Positions 8,256 through 16,392 of a DNA stretch of 64,000 bases are shown piece after piece (position 1 is the first letter of the stretch; every line of letters begins with the position of its first letter). The notes beneath the pieces were generated by a model. It searched no databases. It saw nothing but the letters and a program-made list of their open reading frames with translations, and was not told the origin of the DNA. Both the position numbers and the translations under genes were made by a program. Origin of the DNA: Gracilimonas sp040117685 (GTDB lineage Bacteria > Bacteroidota > Rhodothermia > Balneolales > Balneolaceae); NCBI RefSeq assembly GCF_040117685.2, contig NZ_JBEDYP020000013.1, positions 186,001 through 250,000 of the forward strand, written 5' to 3'.

Positions 8256-9926
8256 TTACATCATTCCGCCCATGCCTCCCATTCCTGGCATTCCGCCGCC
8301 CATGCCACCTGGCATGCCGCCTCCGCCGTTGTCATCATCGTCACCTTTAGAAGGCTTCTCAGAGATAACAGCTTCGGTAGTCAGCATCAATCCGGAAACA
8401 GAAGCAGCATTTTGCAGCGCTGTTCTGGTTACTTTGGTAGGATCGATTACGCCAGACTCGATGAGGTCTTCGTACACTTCGGTACGGGCGTTATATCCAA
8501 AAGCACCTTTGCCATCCAGTACCTTCTGTACTACAATGGCACCTTCAGCACCTGCGTTATTTGCAATAGTGCGAAGCGGAGCTTCAAGAGCTCTTCGGAT
8601 AATTTGGACACCAACATTTTCGTCATCATTGGCTCCCTTAATTTTATCAAGAGCGGCAATAGTTCTCAATAACGCTACACCTCCACCGGGAACAATACCT
8701 TCTTCCACGGCAGCACGGGTTGCATGTAAGGCATCCTCTACTCGGGCTTTCTTCTCTTTCATTTCAACTTCAGAAGCAGCTCCGATATAAAGAACAGCAA
8801 CACCACCGGCTAATTTAGCCTTGCGCTCTTGCAGCTTCTCGATATCGTAATCGGAAGTAGAATTTTCAATTTGTGAAGAAATCTGGTTTACTCTTGCTTT
8901 GATATCTTCATCCTTACCGTTACCATCAACAATAGTCGTATTGTCTTTGTCGATAGTAATACGGGAAGCTTTACCGAGGTAGTCAAGCGTAGCATTTTCC
9001 AGCTTGTATCCGCGCTCTTCAGAAATCACGGTACCACCGGTTAGAATAGCGATGTCTTCCAGCATTTGCTTACGACGGTCGCCAAATCCGGGAGCCTTAA
9101 CGGCTGCAATCTTCAGGGAACCACGCAGCTTATTAACTACCAATGTAGCTAATGCTTCGCCTTCAATATCTTCAGCAATAATCAGAAGCGGATTGCCACC
9201 CTGAACTACTTTTTCAAGAATTGGAAGCAGATCTTTCATCGCAGAAATCTTCTTATCGAAGATCAGGATATACGGATCTTCCATTTCGGTAACCATTTTC
9301 TCAGAGTCGGTTACGAAATATGGAGAAAGGTATCCGCGGTCAAACTGCATCCCTTCTACTGTTTCCAGATAGGTTTCCGTTCCTTTGGCTTCTTCAACAG
9401 TGATTACACCGTCTTTGCCAACTTTTTCCATTGCATCGGCAATAAGGTTACCAATGAATTCATCGTTGTTGGCAGAAATGGTACCGATTTGAGCGATCTC
9501 TTTACGGTCGTCAATGTCGCGACTCATTTTAGCGAGATCTTCAACAATAGCCTTAACCGCTTTTTCGATTCCGGACTTAAGGTCCATTGGGTTTGCACCC
9601 GCAGTTACGTTTTTCAGACCTTCGCTTAAAATGGCTTGTGCAAGAACCGTAGCTGTAGTTGTACCATCACCGGCATTATCGCTGGTTTTGGAAGCAACTT
9701 CTTTAACCATTTGGGCGCCCATGTTCTGAATCTTGTCGGACAACTCGATTTCTTTTGCAACAGTAACACCATCTTTGGTTACGGTTGGAGCTCCGAATGA
9801 TTTCTCAATAACAACATTGCGTCCACGAGGGCCAAGCGTAACTTTAACAGCATTGGCGAGCTTGTCAACGCCTTTCTTTAACGCGTCGCGAGCTTCTATA
9901 TCGTAGTGAACTAACTTAGCAGACAT
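8256..9926 (-). CDS. groEL: Chaperonin GroEL (HSP60)
   Basis: The 60-kDa chaperonin subunit that, with GroES, folds proteins in an ATP-dependent cage. The 556-residue protein starts MSAKLVHYDIEARDALKKGV, carries the ATP-site segment VTLGPRGRNVVIEKSFGAP and DGVTVAKEIEL, the GDGTTTATVLA motif, and ends in the flexible Gly/Met tail (GGMPGGMGGGMPGMGGMGGM). The length is normal. It is 49 nt downstream of groES, the standard groESL order. I found no CIRCE operator (TTAGCACTC-N9-GAGTGCTAA). Confidence 0.98.
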   Translation of the reverse strand: MSAKLVHYDIEARDALKKGVDKLANAVKVTLGPRGRNVVIEKSFGAPTVTKDGVTVAKEIELSDKIQNMGAQMVKEVASKTSDNAGDGTTTATVLAQAILSEGLKNVTAGANPMDLKSGIEKAVKAIVEDLAKMSRDIDDRKEIAQIGTISANNDEFIGNLIADAMEKVGKDGVITVEEAKGTETYLETVEGMQFDRGYLSPYFVTDSEKMVTEMEDPYILIFDKKISAMKDLLPILEKVVQGGNPLLIIAEDIEGEALATLVVNKLRGSLKIAAVKAPGFGDRRKQMLEDIAILTGGTVISEERGYKLENATLDYLGKASRITIDKDNTTIVDGNGKDEDIKARVNQISSQIENSTSDYDIEKLQERKAKLAGGVAVLYIGAASEVEMKEKKARVEDALHATRAAVEEGIVPGGGVALLRTIAALDKIKGANDDENVGVQIIRRALEAPLRTIANNAGAEGAIVVQKVLDGKGAFGYNARTEVYEDLIESGVIDPTKVTRTALQNAASVSGLMLTTEAVISEKPSKGDDDDNGGGGMPGGMGGGMPGMGGMGGMM

Positions 9927-9975
9927 AATTATCTATAATTTTAAGTTTGTGATTTAATTCTTTTAAAAAGGTGGG

Positions 9976-10263
9976 TTACGAAACGATTCCCATAATATCA
10001 GATTCGCGCATAATCAGGTACTCTTCTCCTTCGAGAGTTACTTCTGTACCTGCATATTTACCGTAAAGAACTTTATCGCCTTCTTTCACGGTCATATCAA
10101 TTTTGTTGCCGTTTTCCACTTTTCCGGCACCTACCGCTTTTACAGTACCCTGCTGCGGTTTTTCTTTAGCCGTATCGGGAATGATAATACCTGAGCTGGT
10201 TTTCTCTTCGGCAGGTTCTGCCTGTACCAACACACGGTCGCCTAAAGGTTGAATCTTAGCCAT
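9976..10263 (-). CDS. groES: Co-chaperonin GroES (HSP10)
   Basis: A 95-residue co-chaperonin that caps GroEL. The start is set at the ATG of MAKIQPLGDRVLVQ because this is the conserved N-terminus and an AGGAG lies 8 nt upstream; an in-frame extension of 35 residues further upstream is not conserved-looking. The mobile loop (EEKTSSGIIIPDTAKEKPQ) and the roof hairpin are present, and it ends in MRESDIMGIVS. First gene of groES-groEL. Confidence 0.97.
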   Translation of the reverse strand: MAKIQPLGDRVLVQAEPAEEKTSSGIIIPDTAKEKPQQGTVKAVGAGKVENGNKIDMTVKEGDKVLYGKYAGTEVTLEGEEYLIMRESDIMGIVS

Positions 10264-10271
10264 TTTTATGA

Positions 10272-10276
10272 CTCCT
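10272..10276 (-). promoter_or_regulatory. Strong Shine-Dalgarno site of groES
   Basis: AGGAG 8 nt before the ATG on the minus strand. Most genes in this window lack such a match, so it stands out and fixes the groES start. Confidence 0.7.
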
Positions 10277-10430
10277 GTTAGTTTTAGTTTATGGTTAAAT
10301 TTCTTTCTGAGGTCAAGCCTCTTCGTTTTCGATACTTGTAGTGCAAGTTCCGTACCAAACGATATCAAAATTTAAAAGGACTACTTTATTGCATCCTTTT
10401 AGCCATATTTAGGAAGGAAGGGGTGCCCGG

Positions 10431-11204
10431 TTAAGATAACTTGTCAGTCTGCTCGAGATGCTCTGCCAACTTTGCATAGGTTTCGGGAGACCAATGGTCG
10501 GCCCTGTCATCAAAATTAAAACCATCAGGAAGATAATCTCCTAACACCGGTTTCAGGGAGTTACTGAGTTTTTTCCGGCGCTGGTTAAAAGCCGTTCGTA
10601 CTACTTCTTTTATTTTCTCATCCGAAACAGTAAGGGGCTCCTTATCGAAGGTAAGCTTGATAACAGAACTGGTAACTTTGGGGGGCGGGGAAAAAGATTG
10701 CGCCGGCACGTCAAACAATAACTCCGGTGAACAAAATAGCTGCGTTTGAACACTCAGGATTCCGTACTGCTTGGAGGAAGGATCCGCTACCAGTCGTTCA
10801 GCAACCTCTTTTTGCATCATCAGTGTAGCCTCGGTAAAAAGCCTGCGATGTTCTAACAGGTCAAATAAAATGGGTGAAGTGATATAGTAAGGAAGGTTAC
10901 CGACTACAATATTTTTCTTACTAGAATCGATCACTTGCTTCCAGTTCACTTTCAATATGTCATTTTGGTGAACCGTAAGATCTTCGAACTTTTCTTTTAG
11001 CACTTCCACAGCCCTCTGATCAATCTCAATTGCGTGAACGTCATCGCAGCCCGAGAGTAGCCATTTTGTTAAAGCACCGGTTCCGGGCCCGATTTCTATA
11101 ATCCGATCGCCTTTACCTGCAACAATGGCATCTATGATTTTGAAGATGATGCTATTGTCAGTTAAAAAATGCTGACCCAGACTTTTCTTGGTTCTAAAAG
11201 ACAT
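10431..11204 (-). CDS. rsmA: 16S rRNA (adenine(1518)-N(6)/adenine(1519)-N(6))-dimethyltransferase
   Basis: KsgA/RsmA dimethylates two adjacent adenines in the 3'-terminal helix of 16S rRNA using SAM. The 257-residue protein has the expected start (KSLGQHFLTDNSIIFKIID), the SAM-binding motif I IIEIGPGTGALTKWLL, and the catalytic motif IV VGNLPYYITSPILF. The helical C-terminal domain includes NQRRKKLSNSLKP. Length is normal. The start codon is only 6 nt from a perfect GGTTGAC heptamer array, so that array is in the leader or core promoter of this gene. Confidence 0.97.
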   Translation of the reverse strand: MSFRTKKSLGQHFLTDNSIIFKIIDAIVAGKGDRIIEIGPGTGALTKWLLSGCDDVHAIEIDQRAVEVLKEKFEDLTVHQNDILKVNWKQVIDSSKKNIVVGNLPYYITSPILFDLLEHRRLFTEATLMMQKEVAERLVADPSSKQYGILSVQTQLFCSPELLFDVPAQSFSPPPKVTSSVIKLTFDKEPLTVSDEKIKEVVRTAFNQRRKKLSNSLKPVLGDYLPDGFNFDDRADHWSPETYAKLAEHLEQTDKLS

Positions 11205-11210
11205 TCAGTT

Positions 11211-11259
11211 GGTTGACGGTTGACGGTTGACGGTTGACGGTTGACGGTTGACGGTTGAC
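11211..11259. repeat. Perfect heptanucleotide tandem repeat (GGTTGAC)x7
   Basis: Seven identical copies of GGTTGAC directly in front of rsmA (6 nt from its start codon, read on the minus strand as GTCAACC). Confidence 0.97.
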
Positions 11260-11306
11260 CAAAGGTTGTGCTTCCTGCATCGAAAGTCAAAATTAATATC
11301 CGTGAC

Positions 11307-11372
11307 GGTCGCTGGTCGCTGGTCGCTGGTCGCTGGTCGCTGGTCGCTGGTCGCTGGTCGCTGGTCGCTGGT
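11307..11372. repeat. Perfect heptanucleotide tandem repeat (GGTCGCT)x9
   Basis: Nine identical copies of GGTCGCT plus a partial GGT, 47 nt away from the GGTTGAC array and 97 nt ahead of pgpH. Same period, different unit. Confidence 0.97.
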
Positions 11373-11406
11373 AAACAATATCAGATCACAGTAAACTGCA
11401 AAAAGA

Positions 11407-11437
11407 TTTGTAAATTAGCTCACGCTTGGTATACTTC
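11407..11437 (+). promoter_or_regulatory. Candidate promoter of pgpH
   Basis: TTTG, 19 nt, then TATACTTC, similar to the Bacteroidota TTTG-N19-TAnnTTTG promoter. The implied start of transcription is about 25 nt before the pgpH ATG. Weak match in the last two positions of the -7 box. Confidence 0.35.
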
Positions 11438-11468
11438 TAACTAAGTAAATTCTCATACAATTACTTTA

Positions 11469-13877
11469 ATGAGCTTTCTTGAAAAAATCGGATTAGGCCA
11501 AAAGAGAAAAGAACTGACCCCTCTTATTGGCGAGAAAAAGAAAAAAGAGCAGGAAAAATACTCGCTGAAGCGTAATCCTTATATCCGGATAGCTATTCTG
11601 GTCTTTTTTATAGCGATCAGTGCCTTCTCCCTGCCTCAGAATCCCGTTAATTCAGGACTAAATTATACTCCGGGGCAGCCCTGGAGAAACCCTGACCTGA
11701 CAGCTCCTTTTACATTCGCCCTTAATAAAACCGAAGCCGAGTTAGAGCAGGAACGACAAGAAATTCGTGATAAAACAGCCCCTATTTTCAGGGTTGATAC
11801 CAGCGTTCCCATTACGATTCAGGCACGCCTCGATTCCATTTACAGGGACGTTCAACCTGTGCTGGAAGCCTATGCCAACTGGCAAATAGCTGAAAAGAAC
11901 GAAATGCCTTCTTCTTACGATGACAGCGTTCGCTTTGCCCGTGAGCTGAGCATTACGGAAGTTGAACTTACCGAACCCTCATGGCAGGTTCTGTTTAACA
12001 GTTATGAACAGGTTCAAAGCCAGAACCTACCGCCCAGCCAATTTGTGGGCATATCGGTGAAACAACAGCTTGAACAATTGATCGATCAATTGATGAATCA
12101 GGGCATAATCAATAGAAATAAAAGCAACCTCGATACCGATAAAATTACAGTAAGGAATACACTTGAAAGTACCGAACAATCAATAGACCTGGCGCGGGTG
12201 AGAGATCTTCGGGAAGCCAATGAATTTATGCAGTTTCAGCTGAACCGTGCTTTCGATGAACAGCGGATGCGCCTTGCCATGGAGCTGTACAACAAAGTGA
12301 TTATCCCAAATTATAAGTATAGCGAAGAAGACACACAGGCCAGGCTCGAGGAAGCCCTCACCACCATTTCTGAAACAAAAGGAGCAATTGCCCAAGGACA
12401 GGTAATCATCCGGCGGGGTGACCTGGTAACACCCGAACGTGCCAATATTCTTTTAAGCCTGGCTGAAGCACGTTCAGAAAACGCTACGAATATTGAAAAA
12501 TGGGTGCGATTTGCCGGGCAGTTGGTCATCATTATTGCTGTTACCTTTGTCTTCTTTATGTATATCTATTTATACCGCAGGAATATTACTTCGGACAATG
12601 CCCTCTTTCTACTGGTCTTCCTCACTATGGGACTTGTTTCGTTTGGCTCCGGCCTCATCAACTATCTTGACATTGCTGATCCTTACATTATTCCCATAGC
12701 CATAGCGCCTATTGTGTTGACCATCATTTTTGACTCACGGGTAGGCTTGGTATCCTCCATCACCCTTGCCAGTTTATTGGGATTAGTAAACGGAAACAGC
12801 TTTGAGTTTGTGGTAGCCACTTTTGCTGCCTGTAGCTTGGGTGTATTTTCGGTGCGGGATATTAAAGACCGTTCTCAGTTTTTCTTTACTACCCCGGGTA
12901 TCGTATTCATAACCTATATATTGGTAGTTGGCTCCTTTAATGTTGCTACTCTCAGCGGTTGGGAGATGTTTGCTTCCGACCTGATGTATATCGCCATAAG
13001 TTCGGTATTCATTCTATTCACCTATCCCATTATTCTTTTATTTGAAACCACTTTTGGTGTCACCACAGATTTCACCTTAATCGAACTCGGAGATACCAAT
13101 CAGCCGCTTCTTAAAGAGCTGATGAACAAAGCTCCGGGCACTTTCCATCACAGCTTGCAGGTTGCCAACCTTTCGGAAGCAGCAGCATCAGCTATTGGAG
13201 CTAATTCCCTGTTATGTCGCGTGGGAGCTCTTTATCACGATATCGGCAAAATGGTGAAGCCCGAGTATTTCGTTGAAAACCAAACCAAAGGAACAAACGA
13301 ACACGATAAGCTAAAACCCCAAATGAGTGCGATGGTCATTAAAGCACACGTTAGTGAAGGGGTAAAAATGGCTGAAGACGAAGATCTCCCTGAAATCATT
13401 ATCGACTTTATCAAAACCCACCACGGCACATCTGTTATCCGTTATTTCTTTGAGAAGGCGAAAGAAGACGATGATATGAAGAGCATGCTTCAGGAAGATC
13501 AGTTCCGGTACGAAGGCCCTCTCCCTTCCTCTAAAGAAACCGGGATTTTATTACTCGCTGATGGCATTGAAGCCGCTTCCAGGGCCATGAAGAACCCAAC
13601 CTACAGCAAGCTTGAAAACCTGGTGAACCGGATGGTAGATGACCGGGTAGCTGAAGGTCAGCTTAGTCATTGCCCATTGACGTTCCGACACCTCCAGGTG
13701 ATCAAGGAAACCTTCCTGAATATCCTGGTTGGCGTGTATCACAGCCGCGTGGAATATCCCGAGGATAAGGAGCGGGATAAAGACGAGAAGGCCAAAGAAA
13801 AGGCAGCTGAAGCAGAAAGAGCCGGGTCAGAAAACGGAGCAGAACAAACGGAAGAACAAGAAGAAACCGGCGAATAA
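11469..13877 (+). CDS. pgpH: 7TM-HD cyclic-di-AMP phosphodiesterase, PgpH family
   Basis: A membrane phosphohydrolase of 802 residues; family members hydrolyse c-di-AMP. Architecture: basic cytosolic lead, one transmembrane helix (about 34-52), a large extracytoplasmic 7TMR-HDED domain (about 60-325), seven transmembrane helices (about 340-530), then a cytosolic HD domain with HHSLQVANLSEAAASAIG and GALYHDIGKMVKPEYF. The tail is a charged Glu/Lys-rich coil. The stop is 2 nt before xerD, so the two are cotranscribed. Heptamer arrays sit in the upstream region. Confidence 0.93.
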   Translation: MSFLEKIGLGQKRKELTPLIGEKKKKEQEKYSLKRNPYIRIAILVFFIAISAFSLPQNPVNSGLNYTPGQPWRNPDLTAPFTFALNKTEAELEQERQEIRDKTAPIFRVDTSVPITIQARLDSIYRDVQPVLEAYANWQIAEKNEMPSSYDDSVRFARELSITEVELTEPSWQVLFNSYEQVQSQNLPPSQFVGISVKQQLEQLIDQLMNQGIINRNKSNLDTDKITVRNTLESTEQSIDLARVRDLREANEFMQFQLNRAFDEQRMRLAMELYNKVIIPNYKYSEEDTQARLEEALTTISETKGAIAQGQVIIRRGDLVTPERANILLSLAEARSENATNIEKWVRFAGQLVIIIAVTFVFFMYIYLYRRNITSDNALFLLVFLTMGLVSFGSGLINYLDIADPYIIPIAIAPIVLTIIFDSRVGLVSSITLASLLGLVNGNSFEFVVATFAACSLGVFSVRDIKDRSQFFFTTPGIVFITYILVVGSFNVATLSGWEMFASDLMYIAISSVFILFTYPIILLFETTFGVTTDFTLIELGDTNQPLLKELMNKAPGTFHHSLQVANLSEAAASAIGANSLLCRVGALYHDIGKMVKPEYFVENQTKGTNEHDKLKPQMSAMVIKAHVSEGVKMAEDEDLPEIIIDFIKTHHGTSVIRYFFEKAKEDDDMKSMLQEDQFRYEGPLPSSKETGILLLADGIEAASRAMKNPTYSKLENLVNRMVDDRVAEGQLSHCPLTFRHLQVIKETFLNILVGVYHSRVEYPEDKERDKDEKAKEKAAEAERAGSENGAEQTEEQEETGE

Positions 13878-13879
13878 AC

Positions 13880-14791
13880 GTGGCCTTCAAGCAGGAACTG
13901 GATTTATATCTGCAGTTTGTAAAGCTTGAAAAAGGACTGACCGAAAACTCCGTAGTCTCTTACAAAAACGATCTTGAGCGTTATTTTCGATATCTCACTT
14001 CCGAGAAAAAAATCAATGACCTGGCCGGGGTAACCCTTTCTCATATTGAAGACTTTCTGAATTTTTTGGTGGATGAAGAATTACTTTCAGCAAGCTCCCT
14101 GGCGCGTAATATTTCCAGCATTCGAGGCTTTCATGAGTTTGCTGTAGTAGAAGGAATCACGAAAGCCAATCCTGCCGAGCTGGTAGAATTACCCAAAAAA
14201 GCTTCCAAGCTTCCCGAAGTATTAGACCGGGATGAAATTGATGCCATCTTCGAAACCCCTGATTTGACCACACCAGCCGGCATTCGTGACAAAGCCATCC
14301 TTGAAACTTTATACGGAACCGGAATGAGGGTGAGCGAACTAACCGGACTCGAGCAAGATCGCCTGATCTTCGAAATCGGCTTCATACGGGTGATTGGAAA
14401 GGGAAATAAGGAACGGCTGGTACCCGTGGGTGAAATTGCACAGGACGCCATATCTCACTACACCGAGCATGTACGCCCCCAGTTCTTCAACCCTGAAAAA
14501 GCTCACAAAGCGAAGAACAAAGTATTTCTGAGTATGAGGGGAAGTGCCCTTTCACGCATGAGTATCTGGAATATCGTTCAAAAAGCAGCAGAAAAAGCCG
14601 AAATCAAGAAAAACGTGTATCCGCATATCTTCCGGCATTCTTTTGCCACCCATCTGCTTGAAGGTGGTGCCGACTTACGCGCCGTTCAGGAAATGCTGGG
14701 GCATTCCTCCATCCTTACTACCGAAATCTACACTCACATCGACCGATCTTTTCTGCATCAGGTGCATAAAGAATTTCACCCACGGGCGTGA
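13880..14791 (+). CDS. xerD: Tyrosine recombinase XerD/XerC family
   Basis: Site-specific recombinase for chromosome-dimer resolution. The 303-residue protein has an N-terminal SAM-like DNA-binding domain (about 1-90) and a catalytic domain with the expected residues: the Arg in GTGMRVSELTGL, a Lys in GKGNKERLVP, HIFRHSFATHLLEGG (His and Arg), GHSSILTTEIYTH (His and the nucleophilic Tyr). The start is GTG, two nucleotides after the pgpH stop. XerC versus XerD cannot be settled from this window, and no dif site is seen. Confidence 0.92.
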   Translation: MAFKQELDLYLQFVKLEKGLTENSVVSYKNDLERYFRYLTSEKKINDLAGVTLSHIEDFLNFLVDEELLSASSLARNISSIRGFHEFAVVEGITKANPAELVELPKKASKLPEVLDRDEIDAIFETPDLTTPAGIRDKAILETLYGTGMRVSELTGLEQDRLIFEIGFIRVIGKGNKERLVPVGEIAQDAISHYTEHVRPQFFNPEKAHKAKNKVFLSMRGSALSRMSIWNIVQKAAEKAEIKKNVYPHIFRHSFATHLLEGGADLRAVQEMLGHSSILTTEIYTHIDRSFLHQVHKEFHPRA

Positions 14792-14927
14792 TAGTCTTTA
14801 CTTGGTAAGAGAGAAAGAAAAACTTAGCGAACAACCTTTTTTAATCATAGGTAATAAACTTAGGTCTGATTATATTTTATTTGTTCTGATTATCTGACTC
14901 ACCCTCAATTAGTCAAGTGAGCTATAA

Positions 14928-16043
14928 ATGGTGCTTTCAAGAAGCTTACTCGTATTTTTTTGCGGACTGTTTTTCTTTACAGGCTGCAAAAAAGATCCGG
15001 CAGGCCCCGGTGCTGAAAAAGAATTTGGGCTGGATTTTCCCTTCTACACTTTCCCTGCTTCTCACGAAGCCTACTACGGTACCCTTCTCTGGCCGGAAGA
15101 TGAATCGGTTTTCTGGTATGGCGGTCATGGCCTGTATCAAATTTCCGTTGAGGATGGTAATGCTTCAAATATAGATGTTCAGCCCGGGTATTTTGCTGCT
15201 TATGAACCTGATTCTGAAACAATTTATTACCTCCCGACGGATTGCTTGTCAGGTTGCTTAGCTCCTGTTTTCAAAGTCAACATTAACGGTGGTTCCACGG
15301 AAAAAATATCAGATCTTGAAATCCAGGTTGCGGGCGGAAGTCCGGTTATTCCGGTATCGTCAAATCAGTTTTTATTTGTTCAATTACATTCTCAGTCTTC
15401 TGTTCTTTCTACCTATCTGTATGATCAAGCCTCCGGAGACAGTACCCGGCTTGCTGAAGGCTTGCCTGAGATATTATCACCCAACCGTTCAGAAGTGTTG
15501 GTCTATCAGATTGATGAAACGGTACATACCGAAGAAGAAGACTTCTACCAGCTTGCTTTTGTCTCTTTGGATGGAATGATCAATGATACCTGGCAGCTTT
15601 CTGGCAATTCATTTACCCACCTGCCGCTCTATCCGCCACTTTGGGATGTAAACGGAATCCGGATTCTCTATATGAAACGGGATTATGATAATAATGCCCG
15701 GATTTCGCTATGGCTTATCCACTATCCTGACTCCCGGGAAGAAAAGATTTGGGATACTTCAGGCGGACCCGAAAAAACCATTGAAGGACCTTTTCGCTGG
15801 TCGGCCGACAACACTCAACTTGCTTTTTGGGAACGTACCTGTCTCGAAGCGAGCCTTTATAGCTGCGACGGCGGTTATTTATGGACGCTTTGGGTGTACA
15901 ATACCATCAAGGGTGAAGCTACAAAGCAGGCTGCAGACAAGTCCTATGAGGCAAGCCCTGCCCGGGAACAGAGGTTCTCTTCGGATGGATCACGGCTGCT
16001 TTTTCTCTATGATCGATCGTTGTACCTTAAGGATGTAAATTAA
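14928..16043 (+). CDS. Beta-propeller lipoprotein (TolB/WD40-like)
   Basis: 371 residues with a lipoprotein signal peptide (MVLSRSLLVFFCGLFFFTGC, lipobox FTGC). The mature part consists of repeated four-strand blades with WD40/PD40-like ends such as GGHGLYQISVEDG, FRWSADNTQLAFWER and RFSSDGSRLLFLYDR, so it is probably a TolB-type propeller on the outer face of a membrane. No catalytic motif. It starts 136 nt after xerD in the same direction and may be in the same transcription unit or have its own promoter. Confidence 0.8.
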   Translation: MVLSRSLLVFFCGLFFFTGCKKDPAGPGAEKEFGLDFPFYTFPASHEAYYGTLLWPEDESVFWYGGHGLYQISVEDGNASNIDVQPGYFAAYEPDSETIYYLPTDCLSGCLAPVFKVNINGGSTEKISDLEIQVAGGSPVIPVSSNQFLFVQLHSQSSVLSTYLYDQASGDSTRLAEGLPEILSPNRSEVLVYQIDETVHTEEEDFYQLAFVSLDGMINDTWQLSGNSFTHLPLYPPLWDVNGIRILYMKRDYDNNARISLWLIHYPDSREEKIWDTSGGPEKTIEGPFRWSADNTQLAFWERTCLEASLYSCDGGYLWTLWVYNTIKGEATKQAADKSYEASPAREQRFSSDGSRLLFLYDRSLYLKDVN

Positions 16044-16392
16044 AGTTCCTCTTTTTGGCTCTAACGACATACTCGTTCCAAACGTCTCTTTCGGAACGCC
16101 TGTCAGAAGCTCCTGCTACCAAATAGCGATGGGCTAAATCCTTTGCTTGCCAACTGGAAATATCACGTATCATCTTTACCCGTGAGATACATAGACAGGT
16201 ATTTCGGTTGATAAACAAGTCGTTAACGATAAAGAGTAATTATTTCAGTCGGTAACGACTGACCTGTTGATCAAACTCAGATCCTGAAATACGATATCCC
16301 AATCTCTTTAATAAATTTACATTCTTTTCGTTCCGCATTAAGCCTTACTTCTGTTATTTTAACGTGGAAATTCTAAAAACAAGTCCTGATAC
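16044..16392. other. Intergenic region with palindromic repeat
   Basis: 349 nt before the gamma-glutamyltranspeptidase gene. It holds a twin-hairpin repeat (16072-16120) and a loose GTCGTTA / TAACGAC inverted pair (16222-16260). A 63-codon minus-strand frame crosses the hairpins but has no recognisable protein features. Confidence 0.5.
16072..16120. repeat. Twin-hairpin repeat, copy 2 (degenerate)
   Basis: Contains CGTTCC...GGAACG (16074-16098) and a weaker AGCTCCTGCT hairpin. The minus-strand text aligns with the element at 29213-29262 over about 50 nt, sharing AGGAGCTTC-like and ACGAG blocks. Confidence 0.55.

Noticed and set aside
8256..8790. Proline-rich plus-strand frame opposite the groEL 3' end
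   Set aside because: It is the complement of the GroEL Gly/Met tail and conserved coding sequence.
10264..10430. CIRCE (HrcA) operator upstream of groES
   Set aside because: Only a short ACTTG...CAAGT inverted pair is present; no TTAGCACTC-N9-GAGTGCTAA.
11211..11372. CRISPR array
   Set aside because: The repeats are contiguous 7-mers without spacers and no cas genes are nearby.
13880..14791. Integrase marking a prophage or genomic island
   Set aside because: It matches housekeeping XerC/XerD in length and motifs, is coupled to pgpH, and no phage genes or att repeats surround it.
16027..16218. 63-codon minus-strand reading frame as a gene
   Set aside because: It runs across a twin-hairpin repeat and overlaps the end of the preceding gene; its protein has no hydrophobic core or family features.
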